A DNA stretch of 64,000 bases from Affinibrenneria salicis (lineage in GTDB: Bacteria; Pseudomonadota; Gammaproteobacteria; Enterobacterales; Enterobacteriaceae). A program made the translations under genes and the position numbers. Shown here piece after piece: positions 35,584 through 46,683 of this stretch. The stretch spans positions 62,001-126,000 of the forward strand of contig NZ_VYKJ01000015.1 of assembly GCF_008710095.1 (NCBI RefSeq), in the 5' to 3' direction. The notes beneath the pieces are model-generated. The model had not been told where the DNA came from, ran no database searches, and was given only the letters and a program-made list of their open reading frames with translations. Numbering within the stretch: the first letter of the stretch is position 1; each line of letters starts with the position of its first letter.

Positions 35584-37140
35584 ATGTTAAAAAATAATAT
35601 GTTGATAAATCATGCGGCGCTGGCCGCACTGCTGTTCGCCTCCGGCGCAACGTTGGCTCAGACGGTTAAAATCAGCGACGGCGCGCTGCAGGGCGGCAGT
35701 GAACAGGGCGTGGAGTTTTTTAAAGGTATTCCTTACGCGCAGCCGCCGGTCGGCGATTTGCGCTGGCGCGCCCCGCAGCCGGTTAAACCGTGGGGCGGCG
35801 TGCTGGAGGCGAAGAATTACGGCCACGACTGCGCTCAGCAACCCTTTCCCGGCGACGCCGCTCCGTTGCTGAATGCCGTCACCAGCGAGGACTGTCTGGT
35901 GCTCAACGTTTGGCGACCGGCTTCGCCAGCGGAGAAGGCGCTGCCGGTAATGGTATGGATACACGGCGGCGGCTTCGTCAACGGCGGCGCCTCGCCGGCG
36001 GTGTATGACGGCAGCGAATTCGCCCGCCAGGGCGTGATCTTTGTCAGCTTAAACTATCGTCTTGGCCGGTTTGGCTTTTTCGCCCATCCGGCTTTGCAGC
36101 AGGATGCGTTAAAAGGCAACTATGGCCTGATGGATCAGATCGCCGCCCTGCATTGGGTTCAGCGCCATATCGCGGATTTCGGCGGTGATAAAAACAACGT
36201 GACCGTGTTCGGCGAATCGGCCGGCGGCTTCTCGGTCATCAGTCTGCTTACCACGCCGGAGGCGAAAGGGCTGTTCAGCAAAGCGATTATTCAGTCTGGT
36301 TCCGGCCGGCAGAATATTACCCCCGGACTGAGCTGGCAGCAGGCGCAAAACGCCGGCGTCGCGTTTGCCAAACGCTGGGGCATAGAGGGAGAAGGGGGGC
36401 AGGCGCTGGCGGCGCTGCGCGCGTTGCCGGCGGATAAGCTGGTCGACGGGTTGAATATGGCGACCATGAACCGGCCCGACTATTCCGGCCCGATGATCGA
36501 CGGCCGGATTATTCGCGGCGAGCCGCAGGACACTTACCGCAGCGGCCAGTTCGCCCGTGTGCCGATTATGATTGGCGCCAACGATCAGGATATCGGTTTC
36601 GCGCCGGTAGTCACGACCCTGCGCGAGGCGCTGGCGCCGTTTGACGATAAGCGTTATCAGACGGTTCTGCCGCTGTACCAGGCGGAGGGCAATACGCCCC
36701 AGCAGGTGGCGCAGACGCTGGCCAGCGACCGCTTTATGGTGGAGCCTGCGCGCTATGTCGCCAGTGTATTCAGCCGTGCCGGCCTGCCGGCCTGGCACTA
36801 TCGCTTTGCTTACGTCGCCGACAGCATGCGGCCGGAGTGGTCGGGGGCGGTGCACGCCAGTGAAATTCCTTATGTGTTTAATACCGTTTCGGCCCGCTAC
36901 GGCCAGCAGCTCAGCGGCAGGGATCGCGATATGGCGCGCCAGGTTCACCAGTATTGGGTCAATTTCGCCCGCGCCGGCGATCCGAACGGCGAACAGTTGC
37001 CGCGCTGGCTGCCGTATCAGGCGGAGAAAGACAATCTTATGCTGTTCCCGGCCGGCGGCGCCGCCGACAGCGCTCAGGTCCGCGATCCGTGGGAGAAAAG
37101 GCTGAACCAGGTTGCTGCGCTGGCGGATGAAAAAAGCTAG
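35584..37140 (+). CDS. Secreted type-B carboxylesterase
   Basis: A 518-residue alpha/beta hydrolase of the carboxylesterase/lipase type-B family. Signal peptide about residues 1-25 (…GATLA-QTV). FFKGIPYAQPPVGDLRW, the oxyanion loop WIHGGGF and nucleophile elbow FGESAGG are present; the histidine is in GAVHASEIPYVF. It hydrolyses esters in the periplasm or outside the cell; in plant-associated bacteria such enzymes may act on feruloyl or other aromatic esters, which is speculation here. ATG 35584 (AAGGAAAATA upstream) begins the signal peptide; the longer frame from 35308 is spurious. Confidence 0.9.
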   Translation: MLKNNMLINHAALAALLFASGATLAQTVKISDGALQGGSEQGVEFFKGIPYAQPPVGDLRWRAPQPVKPWGGVLEAKNYGHDCAQQPFPGDAAPLLNAVTSEDCLVLNVWRPASPAEKALPVMVWIHGGGFVNGGASPAVYDGSEFARQGVIFVSLNYRLGRFGFFAHPALQQDALKGNYGLMDQIAALHWVQRHIADFGGDKNNVTVFGESAGGFSVISLLTTPEAKGLFSKAIIQSGSGRQNITPGLSWQQAQNAGVAFAKRWGIEGEGGQALAALRALPADKLVDGLNMATMNRPDYSGPMIDGRIIRGEPQDTYRSGQFARVPIMIGANDQDIGFAPVVTTLREALAPFDDKRYQTVLPLYQAEGNTPQQVAQTLASDRFMVEPARYVASVFSRAGLPAWHYRFAYVADSMRPEWSGAVHASEIPYVFNTVSARYGQQLSGRDRDMARQVHQYWVNFARAGDPNGEQLPRWLPYQAEKDNLMLFPAGGAADSAQVRDPWEKRLNQVAALADEKS

Positions 37141-37303
37141 TATCGCTCATGCGCGGCGTTAAAGGCGGTTCGTCGGCTACGACGGCGGACCGCGTTATCG
37201 TCGGCGCGCATGGCATTCTTCTGCCTTTCCGACATGCTTCCCGCGCGCCGGAGAGGCGCCGCGCCGGCATCCCGCCAGGCGCTATCCCCGGGGAAGAACG
37301 AGC

Positions 37304-37921
37304 ATGAACGACAAATTCTACCAGTTGAAAATAACGCTGCGTGATGTCCAGCCGGCGGTCTGGCGGCAGTTTGTGGTGCCCGCCGTTATTACGCTCGACA
37401 GACTGCATGATGTGATACAAATCGTGATGGGCTGGCAGGACAGCCATCTGCATGAGTTTAATCTCGGTAAACAACGCTTTACCGAACTGCCGGAGCAGGA
37501 GGCCCACGGCGAGGAGGAAGCCGATTTCAGGCTGGGTTCGCTGGTAACACGTAAAGGGCAGCGTTTTAGCTATCTGTACGATTTCGGCGACAGCTGGCTG
37601 CACGAGCTGACGCTGGAGAACAGTCGCTATGACCCGGAAGATCTGCCGTTGCCGGTGCTGTGTTTTGACGGCGCCGGCGCCTGCCCGCCGGAGGATTGCG
37701 GCGGCGCGCCGGGTTATCAGAACCTGCGTGCGATTCTGAACGACCCGGCGCATGAAGAGTATCAGGACAGCGTAACGTGGGTGAATGAACTGTTCGGCGA
37801 CGAGGGCCTTGAAGTCATGATGGCCGATCGCTTCAGCGTGGAAGAAGTCAATGAGCTCTTAATGCTGTACTGGCGCTGGGCGCGCGATCGCCCGCAACCG
37901 TGGTTTGCGGATCCGGGCTGA
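37304..37921 (+). CDS. pRiA4b ORF-3-like protein
   Basis: A 205-residue protein matching the plasmid pRiA4b ORF-3 family: YQLKITLRDVQPAVWRQFVVP at the start (shortened), LHDVIQIVMGWQDSHLHEF, FSYLYDFGDSWLHELTLE and CPPEDCGGAPGY. The family is widespread in bacteria and of unknown function; the conserved aromatic, His and Cys residues hint at ligand or metal binding. It is monocistronic here. Confidence 0.85.
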   Translation: MNDKFYQLKITLRDVQPAVWRQFVVPAVITLDRLHDVIQIVMGWQDSHLHEFNLGKQRFTELPEQEAHGEEEADFRLGSLVTRKGQRFSYLYDFGDSWLHELTLENSRYDPEDLPLPVLCFDGAGACPPEDCGGAPGYQNLRAILNDPAHEEYQDSVTWVNELFGDEGLEVMMADRFSVEEVNELLMLYWRWARDRPQPWFADPG

Positions 37922-38300
37922 CCGCCCGCGCCGCTGCGGCGCAAGCCGGCGTGTTACACCGCCAGAATACCCGCCATACTGCAGGTGACCGCTGCGTTGG
38001 CTTTGCTGCCGGCCCGGCGTCGTTCGGACCGATTGGTTGTTCGCTTGCCGATAGCGAGCCGACGTTTTGCGTTGTGCGAAAAGATAACGTTTTGTTGTGC
38101 GGGAAGCGATATTTATTTTTAAAACAACAGGATGACAGTTGTTGTCGTGCGAAAAACGACGTGTTAAGAAATCGAAAGGATGGGTAAATAAGCGTCAGAA
38201 CGCATTGTTTAGGATATTTCTTTATTCCAGCGCCGAAAGTTGTAAGCGATATTGTGTTCCTGCAACCGGACAGAGCGGTTGCTTATTTGAGGAACATGTT
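37922..38300. other. Intergenic region with repeat fragment
   Basis: About 380 bp. It contains one truncated copy of the dispersed repeat (37966-38035) and an AT-richer right half that should hold the promoter of the RcnB-like gene. No gene is evident. Confidence 0.5.
37966..38035 (+). repeat. Dispersed intergenic repeat, partial copy
   Basis: AATACCCGCCATACTGCAGG and TGCGTTGGCTTTGCTG match the left end of the larger copy at 56722, as does the TTCGGACCG stretch. The distal AATTATTTTGG-type end is absent, so this is a fragment. Confidence 0.6.
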
Positions 38301-38714
38301 ATGAATAAGAAAACGCTGGTTCTGGTAATAAGCTTGTTTACTGTAAGTGGCGCTTTTTCTACCTCCACTCTGGCCGATGGGCCGGGCAGACAATGGCAGC
38401 ACGGCGATCGCGATCGTCGCGACGGCGGCCACCGCGATGAGCGCAGGGGACCCGGCGGGCGAGATTTTCACGACGGCCGTCGCGACCGCGGCGGCGATCG
38501 CTTCGCCTGGCATGGCCACGATTTCCGGCGCGGGCATCCGGTTCCTCCACGTTATCGCGGTGATTCTTATCGGGTCAACGACTGGCGTACGCGCGGGCTA
38601 TACCGTCCGCCGGTGGGGCAGCACTGGGCCTATATCGACGGCAACTATGTACTGATCGCGGCGGCGACCGGGATTATTACGGCGATGATTTTAGGCAACG
38701 CCTTCGGCCATTAA
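38301..38714 (+). CDS. rcnB: RcnB-family periplasmic protein
   Basis: A 137-residue protein with a signal peptide (about residues 1-25), an Arg/Asp/His-rich middle (GDRDRRDGGHRDERRG) and the RcnB C-terminal block RGLYRPPVGQHWAYIDGNY ending in a hydrophobic helix. E. coli RcnB (112 aa) modulates nickel/cobalt export with RcnA; other relatives (CigR) have unrelated roles. No rcnA or rcnR is adjacent, so a metal role here is only suggested. ATG 38301 starts the signal peptide. Confidence 0.8.
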   Translation: MNKKTLVLVISLFTVSGAFSTSTLADGPGRQWQHGDRDRRDGGHRDERRGPGGRDFHDGRRDRGGDRFAWHGHDFRRGHPVPPRYRGDSYRVNDWRTRGLYRPPVGQHWAYIDGNYVLIAAATGIITAMILGNAFGH

Positions 38715-38755
38715 TCCATTCGGGTTAGCGGTATGCGACTTGTCCTGACCGAGCC

Positions 38756-38778
38756 GGCCTGCGAAACCGCCGCAGGCC
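38756..38778. repeat. Hairpin between convergent genes
   Basis: GGCCTGCG, 7-base loop, CGCAGGCC between the RcnB-like gene and the chemoreceptor gene. No T-run follows; it may act as a weak bidirectional terminator. Confidence 0.4.
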
Positions 38779-38853
38779 GCGTCCAAATCAGCTACAGACT
38801 TTGTTGTTTCCCGGAGCGCCCGGTCGCTAAATCCGTTCAGCGACTGGTTTGCG

Positions 38854-40464
38854 TCAGCCCGCCGCCTGGCTGTTGTCGGCAATCTGCCGGCCTTGCGCCT
38901 GCGCGGCGCTGGTTTTAAAGAACTGCATTTCATTATCGAGCAGCGCGGCCTGTTCCGACAGTGATTGCGTCGCGGATGACGCCTCCTCGACTAACGTGGC
39001 ATTTTGCTGCGCTACCTGCTCCAGCTGTACGATGGCCACATTCACCTGCTCGATGCCTTTATTCTGCTCTGTTGACGCCAGCGAGATCTCGGCAATCAGA
39101 TCGTTGACCTTATTCACCTCGTTAAACAGCAATTCCATATCCGTTCCCGAACTGGCGGCCACTTCTGTTCCCCGGCGAACCTCGTGCTCGGTCTCTTCGA
39201 TCAGTCCTTTAATCTCTTTGGCGGAATTGGCGCTGCGCTGGGCCAGATTGCGCACCTCGGTGGCGACCACGGCGAAACCTTTGCCCGCCTCGCCGGCGCG
39301 CGCGGCTTCTACCGCGGCGTTGAGCGCCAGGATATTGGTCTGAAAGGCGATTGAGTCCATCAGCCCGATGATGTTGTTAATCTTGCCGGAGCTTTCGGCG
39401 ATGGCGCTGATGCGGTTGATGATATTTTTTACATTCTCGCTGTTTTTATTCGTCAGCGAAGCCATGGTGGTGGTCATATCCCGTACGCTTTGGGTATTTT
39501 GGGCGTTTTCCTTCACGGATGCGGTCAGTTCTTCCATGCTGGCGGCGGTTTGTTCAATAGAGGCGGCCTGTTCTTCCGTTCTGGCGGAAAAATCATGGTT
39601 GCCGGCGGAAATTTGCTGCGTGCCGGTGGCGATAGTGGTGGCGGCGTCCCTGACGTTGGATACAATCCCATGCAGCGAATCTTTCATGTTATTTAATGAC
39701 GTCAGCAATTCTCCCATTTCAGTGGTCGGCTGCGGCGGAATTTTTACCGACAGATCGCCATTTTCTATTACCGAGACAAAACTTTTCGCTACGTCGATCG
39801 GCGCCAGAATAACCACGCGAATCAGTTTATACAGCGCGATGACTACCACTGCGGAGATTAGAATACTGATCGCGATGATAATTAAATATTTACTATAGGC
39901 ATTATTCGCCGAGGCAATCTCGCTATTGCCGATATTGGATGCGAACTGTGAAAAAGCCATCACGCTTTGCCGAAAATTCTCTCCGCGTACCGACAGGTTA
40001 GGAATAATATGATCGTAATATAAATCAATGTTATTTTTTAACAGCGCGGCGCTCATCGGCTTAATCGCTTCGGCCAGATAAGTGTCGTAATTTTTATCTA
40101 TTTCTCCGCGAATCGCCTTTCCCTGTTCAGTAAGCGGCTTGATCGCACGCAGGCTGTTCATTGAAGATTGCGCCGAGGCGACATAGCTGTCCAGCTTGTC
40201 GAACATCGGCCCAACTTTTTCCATATTTTGCTTCGATTCAATGATCAGCGCAATATTCTGCCCGACGATGCGCGCGCTCAACAGATCGGTATAAATGGAA
40301 TAAATAGGGATGATCTGATCGCCTTCAATCATGTCGACTTTTAATAATGACTCATTACCCTTATGAATAGAGAACAGACTAAATGAACTGATGGCGATGA
40401 TGATAAGACTAAATATGCCAATCGCTATATAAAGGCTGCTTTTTATTTTTATATTTCTGAACAT
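38854..40464 (-). CDS. Methyl-accepting chemotaxis protein, four-helix-bundle sensor
   Basis: A 536-residue receptor. TM1 is residues about 11-31, a periplasmic helical-bundle ligand domain (TarH type) spans about 35-190, TM2 about 193-215, then HAMP and the cytoplasmic coiled coil. The hairpin tip holds the conserved [20 protein letters not shown] with [16 protein letters not shown] following. It lacks the C-terminal NWETF-type pentapeptide for CheR/CheB docking, ending NSQAAG, so methylation would rely on other receptors. AGGAGAG precedes ATG 40464, and a sigma-28-like promoter lies 34 bp further. Ligand unknown. Confidence 0.93.
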   Translation of the reverse strand: MFRNIKIKSSLYIAIGIFSLIIIAISSFSLFSIHKGNESLLKVDMIEGDQIIPIYSIYTDLLSARIVGQNIALIIESKQNMEKVGPMFDKLDSYVASAQSSMNSLRAIKPLTEQGKAIRGEIDKNYDTYLAEAIKPMSAALLKNNIDLYYDHIIPNLSVRGENFRQSVMAFSQFASNIGNSEIASANNAYSKYLIIIAISILISAVVVIALYKLIRVVILAPIDVAKSFVSVIENGDLSVKIPPQPTTEMGELLTSLNNMKDSLHGIVSNVRDAATTIATGTQQISAGNHDFSARTEEQAASIEQTAASMEELTASVKENAQNTQSVRDMTTTMASLTNKNSENVKNIINRISAIAESSGKINNIIGLMDSIAFQTNILALNAAVEAARAGEAGKGFAVVATEVRNLAQRSANSAKEIKGLIEETEHEVRRGTEVAASSGTDMELLFNEVNKVNDLIAEISLASTEQNKGIEQVNVAIVQLEQVAQQNATLVEEASSATQSLSEQAALLDNEMQFFKTSAAQAQGRQIADNSQAAG

Positions 40465-40497
40465 TGCTCTCTCCTGGTGATATTAGCGGAGTTAGCA

Positions 40498-40524
40498 ATA
40501 TCGGTTGTGATGTGTTATTCTTTA
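40498..40524 (-). promoter_or_regulatory. Sigma-28 (FliA)-like promoter for the chemoreceptor gene
   Basis: On the minus strand TAAAGAAT, 11-base spacer, ACCGATAT fits the flagellar consensus TAAAGTTT-N11-GCCGATAA, 34 bp before the ATG. The remaining 300 bp up to yjdM are AT-rich with no gene seen. Confidence 0.7.
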
Positions 40525-40831
40525 GCTAAAGCATTTTTTCAAAATTAAATCCCGTAAAATCAATGTTATTTAACCGTTAATGCTATTTTTAGCTTATTTT
40601 TAAGCCCATATGCCTGACAATAAAAGTGTAGCGTGCTTATTATTTCCGTGGTTTTTCGGCGCATGAAAAGATAATGGTTTGCGAGTGACAGGATGAGGGG
40701 AGACGGATGCGGCGCAGCGACACTAAGCTGCAGGAAAGCAACAGCACTACCCAAAATGGGGATAAAAAGGTAAAATAACGACCTTACGATTATTAATAAA
40801 ATGATTTTATTCTCTTTTTTCAGGTAAATTT

Positions 40832-41173
40832 ATGCAAAAGCTTCCAGATTGTCCCCAGTGCGGATCAGAATATACATGGCAGGCCGATGAGGTGCTGAAC
40901 TGTCCTGAATGCGGTCATGAATGGCCGCTCAACGGCGAATCGGCCGCACAGGAAGAAGGACTGATTGTGCGCGACGCCAACGGCAACCTACTGGCGGACG
41001 GCGACTCCGTCACCGTGGTGAAGGATCTCAAAGTGAAAGGCAGCTCCTCGGCGCTTAAAATCGGCACCAAAGTGAAGAGCATTCGCCTGGTGGAAGGCGA
41101 TCATAATATCGATTGCAAAATTGATGGTTTTGGCGCGATGCAGCTGAAATCGGAATTTGTGAAGAAAAACTAA
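40832..41173 (+). CDS. yjdM: YjdM/PhnA zinc-ribbon protein
   Basis: A 113-residue protein with an N-terminal zinc ribbon (CPQC...CPEC) and a C-terminal beta-barrel [19 protein letters not shown]. It matches E. coli YjdM (formerly PhnA, 111 aa). Despite the old name it is not a phosphonoacetate hydrolase; its role is unclear. It is monocistronic, followed by a probable terminator. Confidence 0.93.
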   Translation: MQKLPDCPQCGSEYTWQADEVLNCPECGHEWPLNGESAAQEEGLIVRDANGNLLADGDSVTVVKDLKVKGSSSALKIGTKVKSIRLVEGDHNIDCKIDGFGAMQLKSEFVKKN

Positions 41174-41341
41174 TTTCCTCCGGCGCCGTTGGTTTCCGCT
41201 GCGGGATGTGATGCGCTAACTAACTTCGCAGATTGATGCCCCACTTCTCGGTGTGCGGGGCCAGTGCTGGTGGGATGTCATGTTCTGCAAGCGTAGCGCT
41301 ATTATGCGAAGCCATTTAGCTAAAGCAGGACGGAAATAGAA

Positions 41342-41377
41342 GGCCGTTGCCGCGCGAGTCGGGGCGACGGCCTTTTT
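41342..41377 (+). terminator. Probable intrinsic terminator between yjdM and the SulP gene
   Basis: GGCCGTTGCC, 11-base loop, GGCGACGGCC (one G-U pair) then TTTTT. It lies 170 bp after yjdM. The intervening 41174-41341 has no open frame I trust; a small RNA ending here is possible but unsupported. Confidence 0.65.
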
Positions 41378-41504
41378 ATCTATCGCCTGCCCGCCGGCGC
41401 GGCCCATTACCGCGGCATTCTGGCATGATGCGGCGGCGCGGCCATCCGTTTCCTCTATCGACGATAAGACGATAAAAAGAAAACATCGCGAGTATTCATA
41501 CTGT

Positions 41505-42998
41505 ATGACTAATACCTCCGCTTCATCCGCCTCCGGGCAAACCGTCGGCCTGCGTGCCTTGCTGTGTTCGCCACGCCTGTTGTTGCGCGAGTGCCTGGCC
41601 GGGGTCGTCACCGCGCTGGCGCTGATCCCGGAAGTGATCTCCTTTTCCGTCATCGCCGGCGTCGACCCGAAGGTCAGTCTGATCGCCTCGGTGGTGCTCT
41701 GTTTTACCCTGTCTCTGCTGGGCGGGCGCCCGGCGATGGTCACCGCGGCGGCAGGCTCGGTGGCGCTGGTGATCGGTCCAATGGTCAGGGCGCACGGCGT
41801 AGACTATATTTTCCCCGCCGTGCTGCTGGCGGGCGTGGTGCAGATTGTCTTCGGCGTCGCGGGATTTGCCCGGATGATGCGCTATATTCCTCATTCGGTG
41901 ATGGTCGGTTTTGTCAACGCGCTGGGGATCCTGATCTTTCTGGCCCAGGTGCCGCACGTGCTGCATCAGCCACCGATGGTCTGGTTGCCGTTTGCGTCGG
42001 CCATCGCCATCGTGCTGCTGTTTCCTCGCCTGTCGAAAAGTATCCCCTCGCCGCTGGTGGCGATCGTGTTGTTGACGGCCGTCTCGATGTTCGCCGCTCT
42101 GCAGGTGCCGACGGTGGGCGATAAAGGGGCGATGCAGCCCGGTCTGCCGGGGCTAAGCAGTCTGCAGGTGCCGCTGAGTCTGGCCACGCTGCAGATTATC
42201 TGGCCGACTGCGCTAAGCATCGCCTTTGTCGGATTGCTGGAATCTCTGCTGACCGCCAAACTGGTCGACGGCCTGACCGATACGCGCTCCAGCAAAAGTC
42301 GCGAGTCCTGGGCGCTGGGCATCGGCAACCTCTGCGCGGGCTGTTACGGCGGGATTGCCGGCTGCGCCATGATCGGCCAGACCATCGTCAATGTGGATCT
42401 GGGGCAGGCCAGAACGCGTCTCTCCACGCTGGTCGCTGCGCTGGTTCTGCTGCTGTTGGTGACCGGGCTGAGTCGGATTATGGCGCAGATCCCGATGGTG
42501 GTGCTGGCCGCCATCATGATGATTGTGGCGTTGAAGACCGTTAGCTGGCACAGCATTCGGCCGGCGACGCTGGCGAAAATGCCGCTGTCCGAAACCATCG
42601 TAATGCTGCTGACGGTTATCGTTACCGTGCTGACCGAAAATTTGGCCGTCGGCGTTATCGGCGGCGCGATTCTGGCGATGCTGCTGTTCGCCCGTCGCGT
42701 GGCGCACCTTATCGAGGCGAGCAGGACGCTGAGCGCGGACGGGGAATCGGTGCGCTACGACGTGCGCGGCCCGCTGTTTTTCGGCAGTAGCAACGATCTG
42801 GTCGAACGCTTTTCCTATGCGCAGGATCCGGCGCGCATCACCATCGATTTGACGTATTCCGCGATCTGGGACGCATCCAGCGTGGCGGCGCTGGACGCCA
42901 TCCAGAACCGTTATGAGAAACACGATAAGGCGGTGCGGTTCACCGGGCTGGATGCGCGCAGCCGGCGGCTGCACGGCAAGCTGAGCGGTAAGCTGTGA
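41505..42998 (+). CDS. SulP-family anion transporter
   Basis: A 497-residue membrane protein with about eleven hydrophobic segments and a C-terminal STAS domain (VRYDVRGPLFFGSSNDLVE). The N-terminal ALALIPEVISFSVIAGVDP and GGRPAMVTAAAGSVALV are SulP landmarks. Members move sulfate, bicarbonate, molybdate or C4-dicarboxylates; this short bacterial type has no assigned substrate. ATG 41505 lacks a good ribosome site, but no better start exists nearby. It ends 9 bp from the convergent LacI gene. Confidence 0.88.
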   Translation: MTNTSASSASGQTVGLRALLCSPRLLLRECLAGVVTALALIPEVISFSVIAGVDPKVSLIASVVLCFTLSLLGGRPAMVTAAAGSVALVIGPMVRAHGVDYIFPAVLLAGVVQIVFGVAGFARMMRYIPHSVMVGFVNALGILIFLAQVPHVLHQPPMVWLPFASAIAIVLLFPRLSKSIPSPLVAIVLLTAVSMFAALQVPTVGDKGAMQPGLPGLSSLQVPLSLATLQIIWPTALSIAFVGLLESLLTAKLVDGLTDTRSSKSRESWALGIGNLCAGCYGGIAGCAMIGQTIVNVDLGQARTRLSTLVAALVLLLLVTGLSRIMAQIPMVVLAAIMMIVALKTVSWHSIRPATLAKMPLSETIVMLLTVIVTVLTENLAVGVIGGAILAMLLFARRVAHLIEASRTLSADGESVRYDVRGPLFFGSSNDLVERFSYAQDPARITIDLTYSAIWDASSVAALDAIQNRYEKHDKAVRFTGLDARSRRLHGKLSGKL

Positions 42999-43007
42999 CG
43001 GTTTGAC

Positions 43008-43994
43008 TTAACGCACCACCAGTTCGGGTTGAATGCGCACCGTGGCCGCGGCGCCGGCGCATCCTGACAGTACCTGTTTCAGGTTAATCAGCACCTGTTT
43101 AACCAGTTGCTCCACCGGCTGGCGCACGGTGGTCAGCCGGTAGCCCTGCCAGTTGGCCATCGGCGTATCGTCGCAGCCGATCACCGGGCGGCGGCGGTGA
43201 TCCTCCAGCCGCTGGGCGTCCAGCGCGCCGAACGCCAGCGCGTCGCAGGCGCAGAACACTCCCTCAGCGTGCGGCGCGTGGCGTATAATGCGCTGCATGG
43301 CGCGATAACCGCTCTGGTAGGCGTAGTCCTGATTCAGTATCACCAGCGGCGCCGGCAGCGCACGTTCCTGCAGGCGCGCGCAGAATCCCTGCTGGCGTTC
43401 CTGCGATGCCTGGCCGTCCTGACGACCGCTGATAAACGCCAACCGGGTCAGGCCGGCATCGGCCAGATAATCGGCGGCCAGCCGCCCGGCATAGCGATTA
43501 TCCGACAGCACGGCGGTGACCTTTTTCTGGCGATCTTCCCGCCCCATCAGCACCATGGGCAACTGCAGTTCCAGACAGCGTTCGGTCGCCGCTTGCGACA
43601 GGCTGCCGGCGGAGATGATCGCCGCTTCGACCTGCCAGGCCTGTGCCTGCAGCAGGCTGGTGTGGATGTCGCAGTCGGCCGTAACGTTGATCAGCATCGG
43701 AATATAGCCGGCCTGCTGCAGCGCCTGAGTCAGCAGACTAAACAGGTAGGGTTGGAATGGATTATCGAATTCGCTCATAACCACGGCGACGGTGCCCGAT
43801 CCCTGGCGGCCGGAGTTCACCAGCGCCCGCGCCAGCGCGTTGGGGTGATAGCCCAGCGCGTCGGCCGCCGCCAGCACCTTTTGACGTGTGGCGGCGCTGA
43901 CCTTGTGCTGTGCGGTATAGGTGCGCGACACGGCCGAGGGCGATACGCCGGCGTATCGCGCCACATCGATCGAGGTAATGCGCTTGACGCTCAT
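43008..43994 (-). CDS. LacI-family regulator of the ABC/MBL operon
   Basis: A 328-residue repressor. Headpiece motif TSIDVARYAGVSPSAVSRTY, hinge HPNALARAL, then a sugar-sensing domain (VAVVMSEFDNPFQPYLF, VLMGREDRQ, GVFCACDALAFGAL, RRPVIGCDDTPMA). Start ATG 43994 overlaps the preceding gene's stop as ATGA; the longer frame to 44231 is a shadow. It is the last gene of the operon it probably controls through the palindrome at 48858-48875, giving autoregulation. Confidence 0.9.
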   Translation of the reverse strand: MSVKRITSIDVARYAGVSPSAVSRTYTAQHKVSAATRQKVLAAADALGYHPNALARALVNSGRQGSGTVAVVMSEFDNPFQPYLFSLLTQALQQAGYIPMLINVTADCDIHTSLLQAQAWQVEAAIISAGSLSQAATERCLELQLPMVLMGREDRQKKVTAVLSDNRYAGRLAADYLADAGLTRLAFISGRQDGQASQERQQGFCARLQERALPAPLVILNQDYAYQSGYRAMQRIIRHAPHAEGVFCACDALAFGALDAQRLEDHRRRPVIGCDDTPMANWQGYRLTTVRQPVEQLVKQVLINLKQVLSGCAGAAATVRIQPELVVR

Positions 43995-44764
43995 GCTGCG
44001 CTCCCGGCCGGCCGCGGCGGACAGGCCAGCCAGCGCTGCTGACTCAGGCGCCAGCGGTCGCCCTGTTCCGGCAGAAAGACGCCGGCGCTGTCGGCGATAG
44101 CCTGCTGCAGTCGGGATCGCTGTTGCTGCTGAATGTGATAGAGCCCGAGCGGCGCGCCGGGCTTGCGCGCCAGATCGCGGATCGACGACCAGCAGCCGTG
44201 ATACGGGGCGTCGTCGTCGACGGAAAAACACTCGATCAGCGCCATATCAGCCTGAAGCAGCAACGCGGCGCCGGCGGGCGACAGACGGCCGTCGCCGCTG
44301 TAAAGCAGCGAGCCGGCGCTTCCGCTCAGCAGCAGCGAGGAGTTGGGCAGCGAATGGCGGGTCGGCGCCAGCCGGCATTGCCAGGGGCCGAGTCGGGTCA
44401 AGCGTTCGCTTGCCTGCCAGCCGATAGTGAAACAGGGTTTGCCCGCCGGCCAGAACGCGTAATGAGCCAACTGGCGCAGCACCTCCAGTTGCCGACGCGG
44501 GGCGATAATGTGCAGCGGCGCGCGCCGGCCGAGGGATTCCTGCCAGTTGAGCAGGCTGGTCAGCCCCAGCGCATGGTCGGGATGGCAATGCGTAAAGAAA
44601 ATCGCGTCAATCTCGTCCGGCGCCAGCTGGCGTCGCCATAGCGCCTGCGGTACGCCCGGGCCGCAGTCAATCAACAGGCGAAAGTGCGCCTCGTCAAGCA
44701 GCACCGATGCGTTGACCCGCAGGCTGTCGTAAGCTTCGCCGCTGCCCAGAATCTCCATTTCCAT
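43991..44764 (-). CDS. Metallo-beta-lactamase-fold hydrolase (RNase Z/PhnP-like)
   Basis: A 257-residue hydrolase. The metal motif FTHCHPDHALG (HxHxDH), an upstream LLIDCGPG strand, a lone His in PTRHSLPNSS and YSGDGRLSP follow the RNase Z/PhnP order of ligands. PhnP hydrolyses cyclic sugar phosphates, so a phosphodiester or lactone substrate is plausible. It is encoded between an ABC importer ATPase (2 bp upstream) and a LacI repressor (overlapping), so it probably acts on the imported compound. Exact reaction unknown. Confidence 0.85.
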   Translation of the reverse strand: MEMEILGSGEAYDSLRVNASVLLDEAHFRLLIDCGPGVPQALWRRQLAPDEIDAIFFTHCHPDHALGLTSLLNWQESLGRRAPLHIIAPRRQLEVLRQLAHYAFWPAGKPCFTIGWQASERLTRLGPWQCRLAPTRHSLPNSSLLLSGSAGSLLYSGDGRLSPAGAALLLQADMALIECFSVDDDAPYHGCWSSIRDLARKPGAPLGLYHIQQQQRSRLQQAIADSAGVFLPEQGDRWRLSQQRWLACPPRPAGSAA

Positions 44765-44766
44765 CG

Positions 44767-45846
<1,080 letters not shown>

Positions 45847-45852
45847 CGATCC

Positions 45853-46683
45853 CTATTTGCTGCTGACGGCAAAGCCGCGTAACAGATAACGTTGCACGAA
45901 TCCGGCGACCAGTAGCACCGGCAGGGAGGAGAGCAGACCGATACTCATCAGTTCGCCCCAGTAGACCTGGTTTTCCGTCATAAAGCTGGCGACGAACAGC
46001 GGCAGGGTGAACTGCTGCGGCGTCTGCAGGTACAGCAGCGCGAACAGGAATTCGTTCCACGCCATAATCAGGGTAAAGATCGCCGTGGCGACAAGGCCGG
46101 GTGTGCAAGCGGGAATAACCACATAGCGCAGGCGTCGCCACAGGCCGGCGCCGTCCATCGCCGCGGCCTCTTCCAGCGCCAGCGGAATCTCGCGGATAAA
46201 GCTGAGCAGCATCCAGATGCAGAACGGCAGGGTATAGACCTGGTAGGCCAGCATCAGCCCGAGCGGCTGGTTGAGCAGGTTGAGCGCTTTCAGCAGCGAG
46301 TAGAGCGGAATGGCGACCACGATCGGCGGCATCATTTTTATCAGCAGCACCAGCAGCAGAAACACCTGGTCCAGCCGGGCCGGAAAGCGATGGCGCGCCA
46401 GGCCGTAAGCCGCCATAAAGCCGATCGTCAGCGACAGCAGCGTAGCGCCGGCGGCGATCCGCAGCGTATTGAACAGCCGCGCCAGCACGCCGTTGTCCAG
46501 CAGGCTGCGCAGATGGGCCAGCGTCCAGTGTTGCGGCCAGAATGGGCTGCCGAGACTGGAAAATTCGGCGGTGGATTTAAATGCGGCGGCGATCATCCAG
46601 ACTACCGGCAGCATGAAGAACAGCATGGCGCAGGCCAGCAGGGCGAAACGCAGGATGGCTATCCCGTTGAATGAATGATGCAT
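45853..46683 (-). CDS. ABC permease (MalG/UgpE type)
   Basis: A 276-residue six-helix permease with EAA loop EEAAAMDGAGLWRRLRYVV and late AWNEFLFALLYL. Start ATG 46683 shares a base with the stop of the upstream permease (TGATG), with GGAGATCGCTG ahead; the 39-bp longer frame is not preferred. Confidence 0.9.
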   Translation of the reverse strand: MHHSFNGIAILRFALLACAMLFFMLPVVWMIAAAFKSTAEFSSLGSPFWPQHWTLAHLRSLLDNGVLARLFNTLRIAAGATLLSLTIGFMAAYGLARHRFPARLDQVFLLLVLLIKMMPPIVVAIPLYSLLKALNLLNQPLGLMLAYQVYTLPFCIWMLLSFIREIPLALEEAAAMDGAGLWRRLRYVVIPACTPGLVATAIFTLIMAWNEFLFALLYLQTPQQFTLPLFVASFMTENQVYWGELMSIGLLSSLPVLLVAGFVQRYLLRGFAVSSK